Below are positions 24,792 to 34,421 of a stretch of 38,475 nucleotides of DNA, in pieces. The DNA is from Lentilactobacillus dabitei. Its GTDB lineage: Bacteria > Bacillota > Bacilli > Lactobacillales > Lactobacillaceae. The notes under the pieces are model-generated. The model made no database searches and was not told the origin of the DNA. It saw nothing but the letters and a program-made list of their open reading frames with translations. The stretch lies in contig NZ_JAHPPD010000013.1 in assembly GCF_019061365.1 (NCBI RefSeq), forward strand, positions 1-38,475, written 5' to 3'. A program made the translations under genes and the position numbers. The stretch's first letter is position 1. Every line of letters begins with the position of its first letter.

Positions 24792-25907
24792 CTAAGGAGT
24801 TTTGACTGATCTTTCGTACTTCAACCACATTTTTGATTGTACCTTGGAAAAAGTCATCGTTTCAAAGTCCGTAGTTGGAATCCATTTGCCGGGGAAAAAA
24901 CTCAGGTCGGAATCTGCTGGTAACTCACCTGATAGCAACGTGATCTGCCACTTTTGATGCGTAAATGTGTGACTAACCAGCTGATGATCAATTTCTGATA
25001 AACGGACCTGAAGTTGGTAATCTGCCGCAAGTTTGTCCTGCAACCGTTGGGTTAAGACCTGCTTTGAACTGGGTTGATCATTTATTAATTCCTGTTGGTT
25101 AATTAGTGGAAACATCCAAAAGCCCGCTAAGATTCCTTTAGCTGGTCGTTGTTCAAATAAGTAACCCTTTGCGGAATGAATCACCAATCCAAAGTAATTG
25201 ACTGGGATTGGTCTTTTTTTCTTCGTCTTAACAGGATATTGAGATTCAACCCCATCTAGGTAAGCCTGGTTGAACGCTTTGACTGGTGATTGACTCGTAT
25301 CATAGTTCGTTGCCGTCATGTAACCTGCGCCTAAGTCCATGATTGCCTGATTAAAATCACCAGGTCGATCTTTGGAAATGATTTGGTTAATGATCTTTTC
25401 AAAGATTTTTCGGGTTTGCGGTTTTGCAATATCATCGTCAATTTCTAATAGCCGAGCAAAAACACGAAATGCATTTCCATCCACAGCGGCAACCGGCTGG
25501 TTAAATGCAATACTAGCAATTGCGCCAGCCGTGTATGGACCAATTCCACTTAATTCTTGAAGCTCACCAACAGTTGTTGGCCACTTTCCCTGATAATCAT
25601 CCACAAGCTGGTGGGCCGCTCTTTGCAAATTTCTGGCACGACTGTAATATCCCAAGCCTTCCCATGCTTTCATTAACTTTGGTGTATCGGCGTTTGCCAG
25701 CGACTGGATAGTTGGAAATTGCTTCATGAAATTCAAATAATAAGGAATGACCGTCTGAACTTGAGTTTGCTGAAGCATGATTTCTGATATCCAGACATGA
25801 TAAGGATCATGATCTTTGCGCCAAGGGAGATCTCGTTTGTGATGGTCATACCAATCAAGTAAAGTCTTTTGAAATGCTTGAATTTGTTTTGGGGACCAGG
25901 TAATCAT
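24792..25907 (-). CDS. mutY: A/G-specific adenine glycosylase MutY without iron-sulfur cysteines
   Basis: Removes adenine mispaired with 8-oxoguanine. The 371-residue protein has the catalytic glutamate E42 (SEIMLQQTQV), the helix-hairpin-helix ELSGIGPYTAGAIASIAF, the catalytic aspartate D143 (VDGNAFRV), and a C-terminal NUDIX-like 8-oxoG recognition domain (FGLVIHSAKGYLFEQRP). The four cysteines that bind a [4Fe-4S] cluster in most MutY proteins are replaced: after MDLGA the expected positions are M197, T204, S207 and N213. Clusterless MutY homologues are known, including in lactic acid bacteria. Monocistronic, convergent with xerS. Confidence 0.94.
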   Translation of the reverse strand: MITWSPKQIQAFQKTLLDWYDHHKRDLPWRKDHDPYHVWISEIMLQQTQVQTVIPYYLNFMKQFPTIQSLANADTPKLMKAWEGLGYYSRARNLQRAAHQLVDDYQGKWPTTVGELQELSGIGPYTAGAIASIAFNQPVAAVDGNAFRVFARLLEIDDDIAKPQTRKIFEKIINQIISKDRPGDFNQAIMDLGAGYMTATNYDTSQSPVKAFNQAYLDGVESQYPVKTKKKRPIPVNYFGLVIHSAKGYLFEQRPAKGILAGFWMFPLINQQELINDQPSSKQVLTQRLQDKLAADYQLQVRLSEIDHQLVSHTFTHQKWQITLLSGELPADSDLSFFPGKWIPTTDFETMTFSKVQSKMWLKYERSVKTP

Positions 25908-25965
25908 GGATAATACCGCCTTTCAGATGATGCTTGATTGTTCATTGGATCTTCGAGATTTATGT

Positions 25966-26007
25966 AAAAAGCAGCCAACCAATCACGTCAAGTGTGGTGG
26001 TTAGCTG
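25966..26007 (-). terminator. Terminator of msrB-msrA
   Basis: On the minus strand CAGCTAACCA pairs with TGGTTGGCTG (one mismatch), followed by CTTTTT. Confidence 0.75.
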
Positions 26008-26017
26008 TCTCAAACCA

Positions 26018-26536
26018 TTACTTTTGCCAATTCTGTTTAATAAACTTCTCACGTCCACCCATCTCTTCCATTTGAAAGCGTAACGGATTCTTTTTGTAAA
26101 ACTGTTGGTGCTCATCTTCTGCCGGATAAAATGGTTTCGCATCTTCTATTTGGGTCACGATTGGGTCATCAAATTGATTACTTTCTGCCAACGCTTTTTT
26201 AGATGCTTCAGCGATCTGTCGCTGTTCATCATCTTTAACAAAAATCACTGGGCGATAATTGTCACCTCGATCTTGAAACTGACCCATTGCATCGGTTGGA
26301 TCCGTCTGGTGCCAATAAATATCAACTAATTGTTTGTAACTAATTTTTTCAGGGTCGAAAATGATCTTAACCGCCTCAGTATGGCCGGTGGTATGACTGC
26401 TGACCTGCTCATAAGTTGGGTTAGGCACATGACCACCTGTATAACCTGAAATGACCTTGTTGATTCCAGGCATGGTGTCAAATGGTTTTACCATACACCA
26501 GAAGCAACCACCAGCAAAAATCGCTGTATCTTCCAT
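26018..26536 (-). CDS. msrA: Peptide methionine-S-sulfoxide reductase MsrA
   Basis: Reduces the S-epimer of methionine sulfoxide in proteins. With the ATG ending at 26536 it is 172 residues and starts [14 protein letters not shown], placing the catalytic Cys at C11 in GCFWC; GAGGTG lies 7 nt upstream. [22 protein letters not shown] and [22 protein letters not shown] are diagnostic. The frame extends 13 codons further, over the ribosome binding site and into the msrB end, so the shorter start is preferred. Second gene of the msrB-msrA operon. Confidence 0.95.
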   Translation of the reverse strand: MEDTAIFAGGCFWCMVKPFDTMPGINKVISGYTGGHVPNPTYEQVSSHTTGHTEAVKIIFDPEKISYKQLVDIYWHQTDPTDAMGQFQDRGDNYRPVIFVKDDEQRQIAEASKKALAESNQFDDPIVTQIEDAKPFYPAEDEHQQFYKKNPLRFQMEEMGGREKFIKQNWQK

Positions 26537-26546
26537 GAATTTCACC

Positions 26547-26975
26547 TCATTTAAATAATGTCGTATATTTACCATATCCTGATTCTACAAGTTTTTCAAC
26601 CGGAATAAACTTTAATGCAGCAGAATTAATGCAAAAACGTTGGCCACCGGCTTCTTTCGGGCCGTCAGGAAAAACATGTCCAAGATGAGAATTGGCATCC
26701 TTACTGGTAACTTCTTCGCGAATCATGCCGTGCGATGTATCTAAATGGCGCTTCACAGTTGACTCATCGATTGGTTTTGTGAAGGAAGGCCAACCACATC
26801 CCGCATCATACTTATCTGTAGATGAAAATAAAGGTTCTCCGCTGACAATGTCAACGTAGATGCCATCTTGGTAGAAATCGTCATATTGACCGGAAAATGG
26901 GGCTTCAGTTCCCTTTTCTTGTGTCACGGCATATTGTTCAGGGGTTAAGTGATTTTTTAGCTCATTTTTGTCCAT
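26547..26975 (-). CDS. msrB: Peptide methionine-R-sulfoxide reductase MsrB, zinc-less form
   Basis: Reduces the R-epimer of methionine sulfoxide, complementing MsrA encoded 10 bp downstream. The 142-residue protein carries GCGWPSF (C60), [19 protein letters not shown] and the catalytic Cys C115 in RFCINSAAL. The two CxxC pairs that bind structural zinc in many MsrB proteins are absent (IVSGEPLF and [10 protein letters not shown] at those places). Start at ATG with GGAGG upstream. Likely the oxidative-stress partner gene of msrA; no regulator site was recognised. Confidence 0.95.
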   Translation of the reverse strand: MDKNELKNHLTPEQYAVTQEKGTEAPFSGQYDDFYQDGIYVDIVSGEPLFSSTDKYDAGCGWPSFTKPIDESTVKRHLDTSHGMIREEVTSKDANSHLGHVFPDGPKEAGGQRFCINSAALKFIPVEKLVESGYGKYTTLFK

Positions 26976-27071
26976 TAGAGTCCTCCATTAAAATAGTGAG
27001 AATACCGACTTCTGGTATATAAATTGTGCACAATCTAACATTTAGTATAGAAGCATTTTCGGACAAAGTAA

Positions 27072-27110
27072 ACAAAAATAGCCGCAACCCATGCATCGGG
27101 TCCGGCTATT
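27072..27110 (-). terminator. Terminator of ppaC
   Basis: On the minus strand AATAGCCG and CGGCTATT form the outer stem with an inner CCC/GGG, followed by TTTTG. Confidence 0.85.
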
Positions 27111-27119
27111 CAGGCTAAA

Positions 27120-28049
27120 TTAGTTTAAAGCATCATTTAATGGTGGGACAACCTGCTTCTTACGTGAAACAACCCCTGGCAATGATAAAGTTGCATCCTT
27201 GCTGAGCTTGCTATTAAAGGCCTTCTCAACAGCATCAACGGGATCACCAATGACGATCATTCTTGAGTCACTATTCAAGACGTTGGTGACAAGAACGAGG
27301 AATAAATCATAACCCTTGTCGGCAGCCTCTGCCTTCATAGCTTTCTTGATGTCTTCTTGACGTTTGTCGATGTCACTAAATTCAACAACGTTAATTTGAT
27401 CAATTCGAACGCTCTTACCACCCATCGTGAATGACTTAGCATCAGAATCAATTAATTCTTGGTCACTCTTGGCAGCAACGTTTGTCCCTGCCTTAAGCAT
27501 TTCAATCCCATACTTTTCGTAATCAATATCAGCGATCTTAGCCAATGTCTTTACGACAATTCGATCCTCATCTGTGGTGGTTGGTGACTTCAGCAACAAG
27601 GTATCAGAAATAATCGCTGATAACATCAAACCAGCTAATTGAACGGGGATGTCAATCTTGTTTTCATCAAACATTTTGGTAATGATCGTACTGCAACAGC
27701 CAACTGGTTCTGCCCGGTAATACAATGGTTGATCAGTCTGGAAGTTGGAAATTCGGTGATGATCAACAACGTGCGTGATGGTTAAATCTTTGATATCACT
27801 AACACTTTGTTGGAATTCATTATGATCAACCAACATAACAGAATCAACTTCATTTTTAGCGGTTTTGATGATGCGTGGTGTTGGCTCGTCGAAGTAATTC
27901 AATACAAAGGCAGTTTCGGCATTCGGTTCACCGAGGGCAACGGCTTCCGTGTCGTAGCCTAACTGGTTTTGCAAATAAGAATATGCTTTAGCAGCAACAA
28001 TCGCGTCAGTATCAGGACTTTGGTGACCAAAAACTAATTCTTTACTCAT
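27120..28049 (-). CDS. ppaC: Manganese-dependent inorganic pyrophosphatase (family II)
   Basis: Hydrolyses pyrophosphate and so drives biosynthetic reactions. A 309-residue DHH phosphoesterase. Metal ligands lie in [10 protein letters not shown] (H9, D13, D15), VDHNE and the DHH of HVVDHHR; the C-terminal substrate-binding SRKKQVVP is intact. The gene follows a LysR regulator gene with a 29-bp gap on the same strand, suggesting co-transcription, and ends in a terminator. No CBS or regulatory insert is present. Confidence 0.96.
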   Translation of the reverse strand: MSKELVFGHQSPDTDAIVAAKAYSYLQNQLGYDTEAVALGEPNAETAFVLNYFDEPTPRIIKTAKNEVDSVMLVDHNEFQQSVSDIKDLTITHVVDHHRISNFQTDQPLYYRAEPVGCCSTIITKMFDENKIDIPVQLAGLMLSAIISDTLLLKSPTTTDEDRIVVKTLAKIADIDYEKYGIEMLKAGTNVAAKSDQELIDSDAKSFTMGGKSVRIDQINVVEFSDIDKRQEDIKKAMKAEAADKGYDLFLVLVTNVLNSDSRMIVIGDPVDAVEKAFNSKLSKDATLSLPGVVSRKKQVVPPLNDALN

Positions 28050-28078
28050 TAATATGATCTCCTTTAAAGTAATTTTAT

Positions 28079-29038
28079 TTATTTTGCCAGGCGAGACAAA
28101 TAATCTTTCTTGGCGAGATATTCATCAAATTTAGTTAAGAATCGACCAATTCGAGGAATTTCATTCTTATTTTTTCGGTAAACAAATTTTAAATCAAATC
28201 GGATCTTTGGATCAAACTCAGTAACCCAGATATCATCGTCAGTCATCTTGTTTAAATCAAGGTTGAGTAAGAACGACTTCGGCAATGCCGTGTTGGTATG
28301 AGTATTGATCGCAAATTTCAAAATTTGTTCTGGCATCGTATATCTTGCGGCCGTTTGTGGAAAATCAACCATTTGGTTCTTGAACGTTTCCCGCAACGTC
28401 TGGTTCAAATAATAGTCTTCAGGATACATCACCCACGGACGGTCACCTGAATACTTTAAGCGAATCTTTTTCTTATCGGCAAATTTTGGATTGTGATGAA
28501 TAAACAATAAATCATCAGAAATAATCTTCTTCGAACTGTATGGTTTCCAGTTCTTAATCGATTCGTCAGGCAAATACATGATGGCTAAATCGATCCGGTT
28601 ATTCTCCAAACTTTCCCAAATTTCCTTGCGAGTCAACATATGGAAGTTAACTTCAAGATCAGGATTCTCCTTGTATAAGTCGAGCGCAAAATCCTCAAAT
28701 ACCTTGGTTTCAATGGAAGCTAAGATCCCTAAGTTAATTTGACCAGTTGTTGAGCTGGTTGCTTGTTGAATTTCGTCAGTTGCATCGTTCAACAGGTCAT
28801 AAATCTGATGGGTTGTTTTAAGCATGATATAGCCGGCATCAGTTAGCCGCAATTTTTTACCCACCGAGTAAAATAATGGTGTTCCAACAGTCCGCTCAAG
28901 CTTTTTAATTTGTTGTGTCAATGCAGGTTGGGTAATTCCCAAGATCTGAGCTGCTTGAGTATAGTTCATGGTATCGGTTAGTTGGAGGAAGTACGTTAAA
29001 GTTTTTGACGAAAAAATATTTTCCTGAGTGGTTTTCAT
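28079..29038 (-). CDS. LysR family transcriptional regulator
   Basis: A 319-residue LysR-type regulator. The N-terminal winged helix (about residues 12-75) includes [33 protein letters not shown]; a linker helix and a two-lobed ligand-binding domain follow ([26 protein letters not shown]). The inducer cannot be read from sequence. Directly upstream of ppaC on the same strand, so the pyrophosphatase is either a target or simply co-transcribed. A good promoter lies upstream, and its -35 is part of a TTGAAA-N4-TTTCAA dyad, a possible autoregulatory site. Confidence 0.88.
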   Translation of the reverse strand: MKTTQENIFSSKTLTYFLQLTDTMNYTQAAQILGITQPALTQQIKKLERTVGTPLFYSVGKKLRLTDAGYIMLKTTHQIYDLLNDATDEIQQATSSTTGQINLGILASIETKVFEDFALDLYKENPDLEVNFHMLTRKEIWESLENNRIDLAIMYLPDESIKNWKPYSSKKIISDDLLFIHHNPKFADKKKIRLKYSGDRPWVMYPEDYYLNQTLRETFKNQMVDFPQTAARYTMPEQILKFAINTHTNTALPKSFLLNLDLNKMTDDDIWVTEFDPKIRFDLKFVYRKNKNEIPRIGRFLTKFDEYLAKKDYLSRLAK

Positions 29039-29101
29039 TCAGTCTCTCCTTAATAGGCCAATACTGACCATTAGATAATTAATACTTAACGGTTACCATT
29101 A

Positions 29102-29130
29102 ATAATAATTCGAATTGAAAATACTTTCAA
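29102..29130 (-). promoter_or_regulatory. Promoter and dyad upstream of the LysR gene
   Basis: On the minus strand TTGAAA (29125-29130) and TATTAT (29102-29107) are 17 bp apart. The -35 forms half of the dyad TTGAAA-ATAC-TTTCAA at 29115-29130. Confidence 0.65.
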
Positions 29131-29160
29131 TCAATATAACCTAACATGAGATAAATTTAA

Positions 29161-31599
29161 TTAATTGATAGAAATTTCTGATGGTTTTTGCCGAATTTTT
29201 GTTGGAACCCCTTCACTTTCGGCATCCACCACAAACGAACCGTTCGAATAACGTCCGCCGATTGAGAATTCGCTTGGCAAAATGTCATGAACTCGTTTGC
29301 GATCGGTCAAAATTTCCAACGGTGAATGTTCATCGGCGATCGTTTCAAAGTCGATTACGCGATGTGAATTGCTCTTGAGTTCGCGAAGAATCATTACCCC
29401 TTTACGAGCCCGTGAAGTTACAGGAATTTCTTTCACAGCCAACTTCTTGAAGGCGCCTCGCTGAGTCACAATGGCCACAATACTGTCTTCATTAACCAAT
29501 TGCAGGTTAACAACCTTATCATCGCCCCGAAGATCCATCGATTTAACCCCGGTTGTCCTTGAACCGTTAACTGGTACTTCGGGAAGCGTGTATCTGATTG
29601 CCAGGCCGTTCTTGGAAACCAATAATAACTGCCCAGCTTCCTCTGGATCTGAAAGATAATTTACAGAAACAACTCGCGAATCAGCACTCTTTAATTTTTC
29701 ATACATATAGGCATGTTTTTTGTAGGTTCGACCAGGCTTTAAGTCCGCAAATGCGGTCTGCTTAATATGGCCCTCATCGGTTGTAATCAGGAAGTTACCG
29801 GGTTCCTTTAACGAGTTGAAGGCAAAGGTCCCAATAATTTCTTCATCGTTGTCTAAACCGATTGTTTGTGAAATATGTTCGCCAGTATCTTTCCACTTAA
29901 CGTCAGCAATTTCATAAACGGGTCGATAGATCAAATTACCCTTGCTGGTGAACATAAACAAGTGGTCCCGAGCATTGAGCTGTTCCATGAAGATCGGATA
30001 ATCCTCGTCTTTGAGGCCACTTTCACTTGTCGAGGCTTTGTATGAACGAATGCTGCTTCGTTTGATATACCCATCATGGCTGACCATGACAACCACGTCC
30101 TCATCGGGGATCAAGACGTCCGTATTAATCTTAATATCGGAAACTTGGCTCTGAATCTCTGTCCGGCGAGGATTCCGATAGGTTTTAGCCAGTTGACGTA
30201 ATTCTTTTGACAGAACCCGATTGAGTTCAGTTGAATTATTGAGAATTTTTTCAAATTCGGCGATTTGTTCGGAAAGCTGTTTGGATTCATTTTCGAGTTG
30301 GGTAACATCGGTATTCGTCAACCGATAAAGTTGTAATGCCACGATTGCGTCAGCCTGTTTTTCGGAAAAATCGTATTCTTTCACTAAATTATCCCGAGCA
30401 TCTTTTCGATTCTTACTTGCTCGGATCGTTTTAATGACTTTATCCAAGATTGAAAGGGCCTTAATTAAACCGAGAACAATATGTTGACGTTCCTGGGCCT
30501 TCTTGAGATTAAAGGTTGTTCGTTTTTCAATGACCTGTTGCTGAAATTCTAAATATGATGCCAGGATCCGCTTGAGAGAAAGTCGTTCCGGCCTCATGTG
30601 ATCAATGGCAACCATGTTGAAATTGTATGAAACCTGTAGATCCGTATTTTTAAACAGATAATTCAGAATTCCGGTCGAATCAACATCACGTTTCAACTCA
30701 ACCACAATGCTTAAACCATTCCGGTCACTTTGATCGCGAACTTCTGCAATTCCTTCGATCTTTTTATTGAGGCGAATTTCATCCATCCTTTTGACCAATT
30801 GTGCCTTATTGACTTCATAAGGGATCTCAGTGATTACGATCTGCGATTTATTACCCTTCAATGGCTCGATTGATGTTCGTGAACGAACTATAATTTTTCC
30901 GTGGCCAGTTTCGTAGGCTTTCTTAATGCCGTCAATTCCTTGAACAATTGCGCCCGTTGGGAAATCGGGACCTTTCACAAACTGCATCAAATCATCCAAT
31001 GTTGCGTTCGGGTGTTTTTGTAGATACAAAATGGCATCGATCACTTCACCTAAATTATGTGGGGGAATATCCGTTGCATACCCAGCTGAGATTCCAGTAG
31101 AACCGTTAACCAATAAGTTCGGAAATCTTGACGGTAACACGGTTGGTTCATATTCAGTATCGTCAAAGTTCAATACCCAATCGACCGTATCTTTGTCAAT
31201 ATCCCGAAGCATTTCACTCGATATTTTACTTAACCGTGCTTCAGTGTATCGCATAGCTGCAGGCGGATCACCATCCATCGATCCATTATTACCGTGCATT
31301 TGAATGAGTGGTTCTCGAACTTTCCAATCCTGACTCATTCGAACAAGCGCTTCATAAATCGAACTGTCACCATGAGGATGAAAATTACCCATCACGTTTC
31401 CGACCGACTTGGCAGACTTGCGAAAAGCCTTGTCGAAGGTGTTACCATCCTTATTCATTGCGTATAAGATTCGTCGTTGAACGGGTTTTAAGCCATCGCG
31501 AATGTCTGGTAGTGCCCGTTCTTGAATGATTGAACGGGAATAACGGCTAAACCGCTCCCCCATGACATCCTCGAGGGTTAAACTCTCAATTTTACTCAA
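29161..31599 (-). CDS. parC: DNA topoisomerase IV subunit A
   Basis: DNA-cleaving subunit of topoisomerase IV, which decatenates daughter chromosomes. The 812-residue protein has the winged-helix and catalytic tyrosine Y118 (AAMRYTEARLS), the coiled coil with YRLTNTDV, and a C-terminal beta-pinwheel with repeated blades. The quinolone region reads HPHGDSSIYEA (S79, S80, E83), the usual susceptible-type residues. The start is TTG with AAGGGGGAG upstream. Its ATG-less start lies 12 bp after parE, forming a parE-parC operon. A ParC rather than GyrA assignment rests on the pairing and on the blade sequences. Confidence 0.93.
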   Translation of the reverse strand: MSKIESLTLEDVMGERFSRYSRSIIQERALPDIRDGLKPVQRRILYAMNKDGNTFDKAFRKSAKSVGNVMGNFHPHGDSSIYEALVRMSQDWKVREPLIQMHGNNGSMDGDPPAAMRYTEARLSKISSEMLRDIDKDTVDWVLNFDDTEYEPTVLPSRFPNLLVNGSTGISAGYATDIPPHNLGEVIDAILYLQKHPNATLDDLMQFVKGPDFPTGAIVQGIDGIKKAYETGHGKIIVRSRTSIEPLKGNKSQIVITEIPYEVNKAQLVKRMDEIRLNKKIEGIAEVRDQSDRNGLSIVVELKRDVDSTGILNYLFKNTDLQVSYNFNMVAIDHMRPERLSLKRILASYLEFQQQVIEKRTTFNLKKAQERQHIVLGLIKALSILDKVIKTIRASKNRKDARDNLVKEYDFSEKQADAIVALQLYRLTNTDVTQLENESKQLSEQIAEFEKILNNSTELNRVLSKELRQLAKTYRNPRRTEIQSQVSDIKINTDVLIPDEDVVVMVSHDGYIKRSSIRSYKASTSESGLKDEDYPIFMEQLNARDHLFMFTSKGNLIYRPVYEIADVKWKDTGEHISQTIGLDNDEEIIGTFAFNSLKEPGNFLITTDEGHIKQTAFADLKPGRTYKKHAYMYEKLKSADSRVVSVNYLSDPEEAGQLLLVSKNGLAIRYTLPEVPVNGSRTTGVKSMDLRGDDKVVNLQLVNEDSIVAIVTQRGAFKKLAVKEIPVTSRARKGVMILRELKSNSHRVIDFETIADEHSPLEILTDRKRVHDILPSEFSIGGRYSNGSFVVDAESEGVPTKIRQKPSEISIN

Positions 31600-31611
31600 A
31601 GCCGCTCCCCC

Positions 31612-33567
31612 TTAATTAGTTGTGTTATCCAAAATACTGCCCTCTTCTTCGAGGTTGAATTTAACGTTCGTTTCGATCCATTTCCGGCGAGGCTCCACTT
31701 TGTCACCCATAAGTGTGGTTACTCGGCGCTCTGCCAAAGCAGCATCGTCAATTCGGACCCGGATCAGGGTTCTGGTCTTAGGATCCATCGTGGTCTCCCA
31801 CAGTTGATCAGCGTTCATTTCTCCAAGACCTTTGAATCGCTGTAGGCTATAACCCTTACCAAATTGTTTGGAGACCTTGGTAAGCTCCTCATTAGTCCAG
31901 GCATACTGGATCTTCGTTTTCTTTCCGGCACCCTTTTGGAGCTTGTACAGAGGCGGTAAAGCAATATAAACTCGACCACTGTCAATCATTGGTCGCATAT
32001 ATTTATAGAAAAATGTCAGCAGGAGGATTTGAATGTGGGCACCATCATCATCGGCATCGGTCATGATAATGATCTTATCGTAATTGGCATCGTCAATATT
32101 AAAATCCGCGCCGACTCCTGCCCCAATCGTGTAAATCATCGTATTGATTTCTTCGTTCTTCATGATTTCGGGTAACTTGGCCCGTTCAGTATTTAATACT
32201 TTACCTCTTAACGGTAAAATTGCTTGGTAGCGACGATCACGGCCCTGCTTAGCTGAACCACCGGCAGAATCACCTTCAACTAGAAACAATTCGTTTTTAC
32301 TATAATCTTTAGATTGAGCTGGGGTCAGTTTCCCGGACAGCAGTCGCTCCTGTTTCTTATGACGCTTACCGTGCCGAGTTTCATCACGGGCTTTTCTGGC
32401 TGCTTGGCGGGCTTGACGGGCACGTAATGCTTTATGAACCAACGTTTGAGCAAACTCACCGTTTTCCATGAGGTAGTAGCCTAATTTTTCGCTCACAACG
32501 CCGTCCACAATTGCTCGGGCTTCTGGGGTTCCCAATTTTTCCTTGGTTTGGCCTTCAAATTGCAAAATTTCTTCTGGAATTCGAAGTGATAAGACCACAG
32601 AAAGTCCCTCGCGGACATCGCTACCCTCGAGATTTTTATCCTTTTCTTTTAACATCCCGACTTTGCGGGCGTAGTCGTTAAATGCCTTAGTCCAGGCATT
32701 TCGAAACCCAGCTTCATGCGTTCCACCGTCTTTGGTACGGACGTTGTTAACAAATGACAACATGGTTTCTGAATAACCATCATTGTATTGGGCGGCGACC
32801 TCTACTTCAACTCCAGATTTAACGCCATCAAAGAACATAACATCGCCAAGCGTGTGTTTGTCTTCGTTCAAATATTGGACAAACTCCTTGATGCCTTCAT
32901 CATAATGAAAGACGTCTTCTTGCTCTTGACCAGGGCGTTCATCAGTTAATGTGATCTTGGTCCCTTTTAGCAGAAATGCAGATTCCCGCAGCCGTTCTGA
33001 CAAGGTTGAAAAATTATAAACGGTACTGGTGAAAATCTTTGAGTCTGGTTTAAACGTGAGGGTCGTTCCACTATGTTCCCGGGTTTTACCGGTTTTTTTC
33101 AAAGTGCCAACCGGATGCCCACCATTGGTGAAATTCTCTTTGTACTTGTAGCCATCTCTAACAATGACAACCTTCAATGAGGAAGATAATGCGTTAACAA
33201 CACTGGCACCAACTCCGTGCAGTCCGCCGGAAGTTTTATAACCACCTTGGCCAAATTTTCCACCGGCGTGCAGCATTGTCAGAATTACTTCCGGGGTGGG
33301 TTTGCCAGAAGCATGCATCCCAACTGGCATCCCTCGGCCATGATCCTTGACCGTGATACTGTTGTCCTTGTGAATCGTGACATTGATCTCATCACCATAT
33401 CCAGCCAGGACTTCATCAACCGCGTTATCAACAATTTCATACACAAGATGGTGTAAGCCTCGGGAATCGGTTGAGCCAATGTACATTCCAGGACGTTTTC
33501 TAACAGCGTCGAGTCCCTCTAATATTTGTATCGAGGAATCATCGTATTTTACTTTTTGTTTTACCAT
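31612..33567 (-). CDS. parE: DNA topoisomerase IV subunit B
   Basis: ATPase subunit of topoisomerase IV. GHKL ATP-binding motifs (YEIVDNAVDEVLAGYG, DHGRGMPVG, GGLHGVGASVVNALS) are followed by the transducer and TOPRIM domains (LVEGDSAGGSAKQGRDRRYQAI, MTDADDDGAHI) and the C-terminal QRFKGLGEMNADQLWETTM. The frame opens at a TTG at 33591, but the ATG ending at 33567 has AAGGAG 10 nt upstream and gives 651 residues, the normal length. First gene of parE-parC, divergent from plsY, the common arrangement in Firmicutes. Confidence 0.94.
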   Translation of the reverse strand: MVKQKVKYDDSSIQILEGLDAVRKRPGMYIGSTDSRGLHHLVYEIVDNAVDEVLAGYGDEINVTIHKDNSITVKDHGRGMPVGMHASGKPTPEVILTMLHAGGKFGQGGYKTSGGLHGVGASVVNALSSSLKVVIVRDGYKYKENFTNGGHPVGTLKKTGKTREHSGTTLTFKPDSKIFTSTVYNFSTLSERLRESAFLLKGTKITLTDERPGQEQEDVFHYDEGIKEFVQYLNEDKHTLGDVMFFDGVKSGVEVEVAAQYNDGYSETMLSFVNNVRTKDGGTHEAGFRNAWTKAFNDYARKVGMLKEKDKNLEGSDVREGLSVVLSLRIPEEILQFEGQTKEKLGTPEARAIVDGVVSEKLGYYLMENGEFAQTLVHKALRARQARQAARKARDETRHGKRHKKQERLLSGKLTPAQSKDYSKNELFLVEGDSAGGSAKQGRDRRYQAILPLRGKVLNTERAKLPEIMKNEEINTMIYTIGAGVGADFNIDDANYDKIIIMTDADDDGAHIQILLLTFFYKYMRPMIDSGRVYIALPPLYKLQKGAGKKTKIQYAWTNEELTKVSKQFGKGYSLQRFKGLGEMNADQLWETTMDPKTRTLIRVRIDDAALAERRVTTLMGDKVEPRRKWIETNVKFNLEEEGSILDNTTN

Positions 33568-33637
33568 TTCGTCGTGACTCCTTTTTTGCAATCTACTTCA
33601 TAATAACCTAAAATCACCACTTTGAAAATAAATTTTG

Positions 33638-33666
33638 TTGGCGCAAACCGATTATCATGCTAAAAT
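33638..33666 (+). promoter_or_regulatory. Promoter of plsY
   Basis: TTGGCG at 33638-33643 and TAAAAT at 33661-33666 are spaced by 17 bp, 48 bp before the plsY start. Confidence 0.65.
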
Positions 33667-33714
33667 TAAAGGCGCTATATTGGTTCGATACATCCTAATA
33701 ATAAGAGGTTTAAC

Positions 33715-34350
33715 ATGAATTCAGACACAATCCAAATTATATCAATGTTAGTTATCGCTTATCTACTCGGTTCAATTCCAAGTGGCGTCTGGATCGGCAA
33801 ACTATTCTTTCATATCGACATCCGTCGCCATGGTTCTGGTAATATTGGAACCACTAATACTTATCGGGTTTTGGGACCCATTGCCGGGACGATTGTAATG
33901 GCAATGGATATCTCAAAAGGGGCGATTGCCACCCTGTTACCAACTTTTTTCGGGAATTTTACTGTGAATGCGCTAGTTTTTGGCTTAGCGGCCATTTTAG
34001 GACACACATTTTCCGTCTTTGACCACTTCAAAGGCGGTAAAGCAGTCGCAACCAGTGCAGGGATGATTCTCGCTTACCGACCCATGTTTTTCTTAATTGC
34101 TGCTGGAATTTGGATCCTGTTGATTCTGCTGACCAGTATGGTGAGCCTTGCCAGCATGGTGGCCTTCACGCTGACAACTATTACCACATTTTTTGTTAAT
34201 GATGCCTTCCTGAGTATCCTGGCAATTGTGCTGACAATCTTTATTTTCTATCGGCACCACACAAATATTCGGCGAATTATGAACGGAACGGAGAGTATGG
34301 TGCCATTTGGGTTAGGAAATTACTTTCGAAAGAAAAAGGCAACCAACTGA
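33715..34350 (+). CDS. plsY: Glycerol-3-phosphate acyltransferase PlsY
   Basis: Transfers the acyl group of acyl-phosphate to glycerol-3-phosphate, the first step of phospholipid synthesis in Gram-positive bacteria. The 211-residue membrane protein has about five hydrophobic helices and the three family motifs: [11 protein letters not shown] (19-29), [16 protein letters not shown] (39-54) and [28 protein letters not shown] precedes the ATG. Divergent from parE and the only plus-strand gene in the right third; a bidirectional terminator follows. Confidence 0.95.
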   Translation: MNSDTIQIISMLVIAYLLGSIPSGVWIGKLFFHIDIRRHGSGNIGTTNTYRVLGPIAGTIVMAMDISKGAIATLLPTFFGNFTVNALVFGLAAILGHTFSVFDHFKGGKAVATSAGMILAYRPMFFLIAAGIWILLILLTSMVSLASMVAFTLTTITTFFVNDAFLSILAIVLTIFIFYRHHTNIRRIMNGTESMVPFGLGNYFRKKKATN

Positions 34351-34370
34351 AATTTAACCGTCATACCAAC

Positions 34371-34406
34371 AAAAGCGAGCGATTCGATGCTGAATCACCC
34401 GCTTTT
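34371..34406. terminator. Bidirectional terminator between plsY and the epimerase gene
   Basis: AAAAGCG and GATTC pair with GAATC and CGCTTTT, with T-runs on both sides, placed between convergent genes. Confidence 0.85.
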
Positions 34407-34421
34407 TGCTACCTTAAATTA

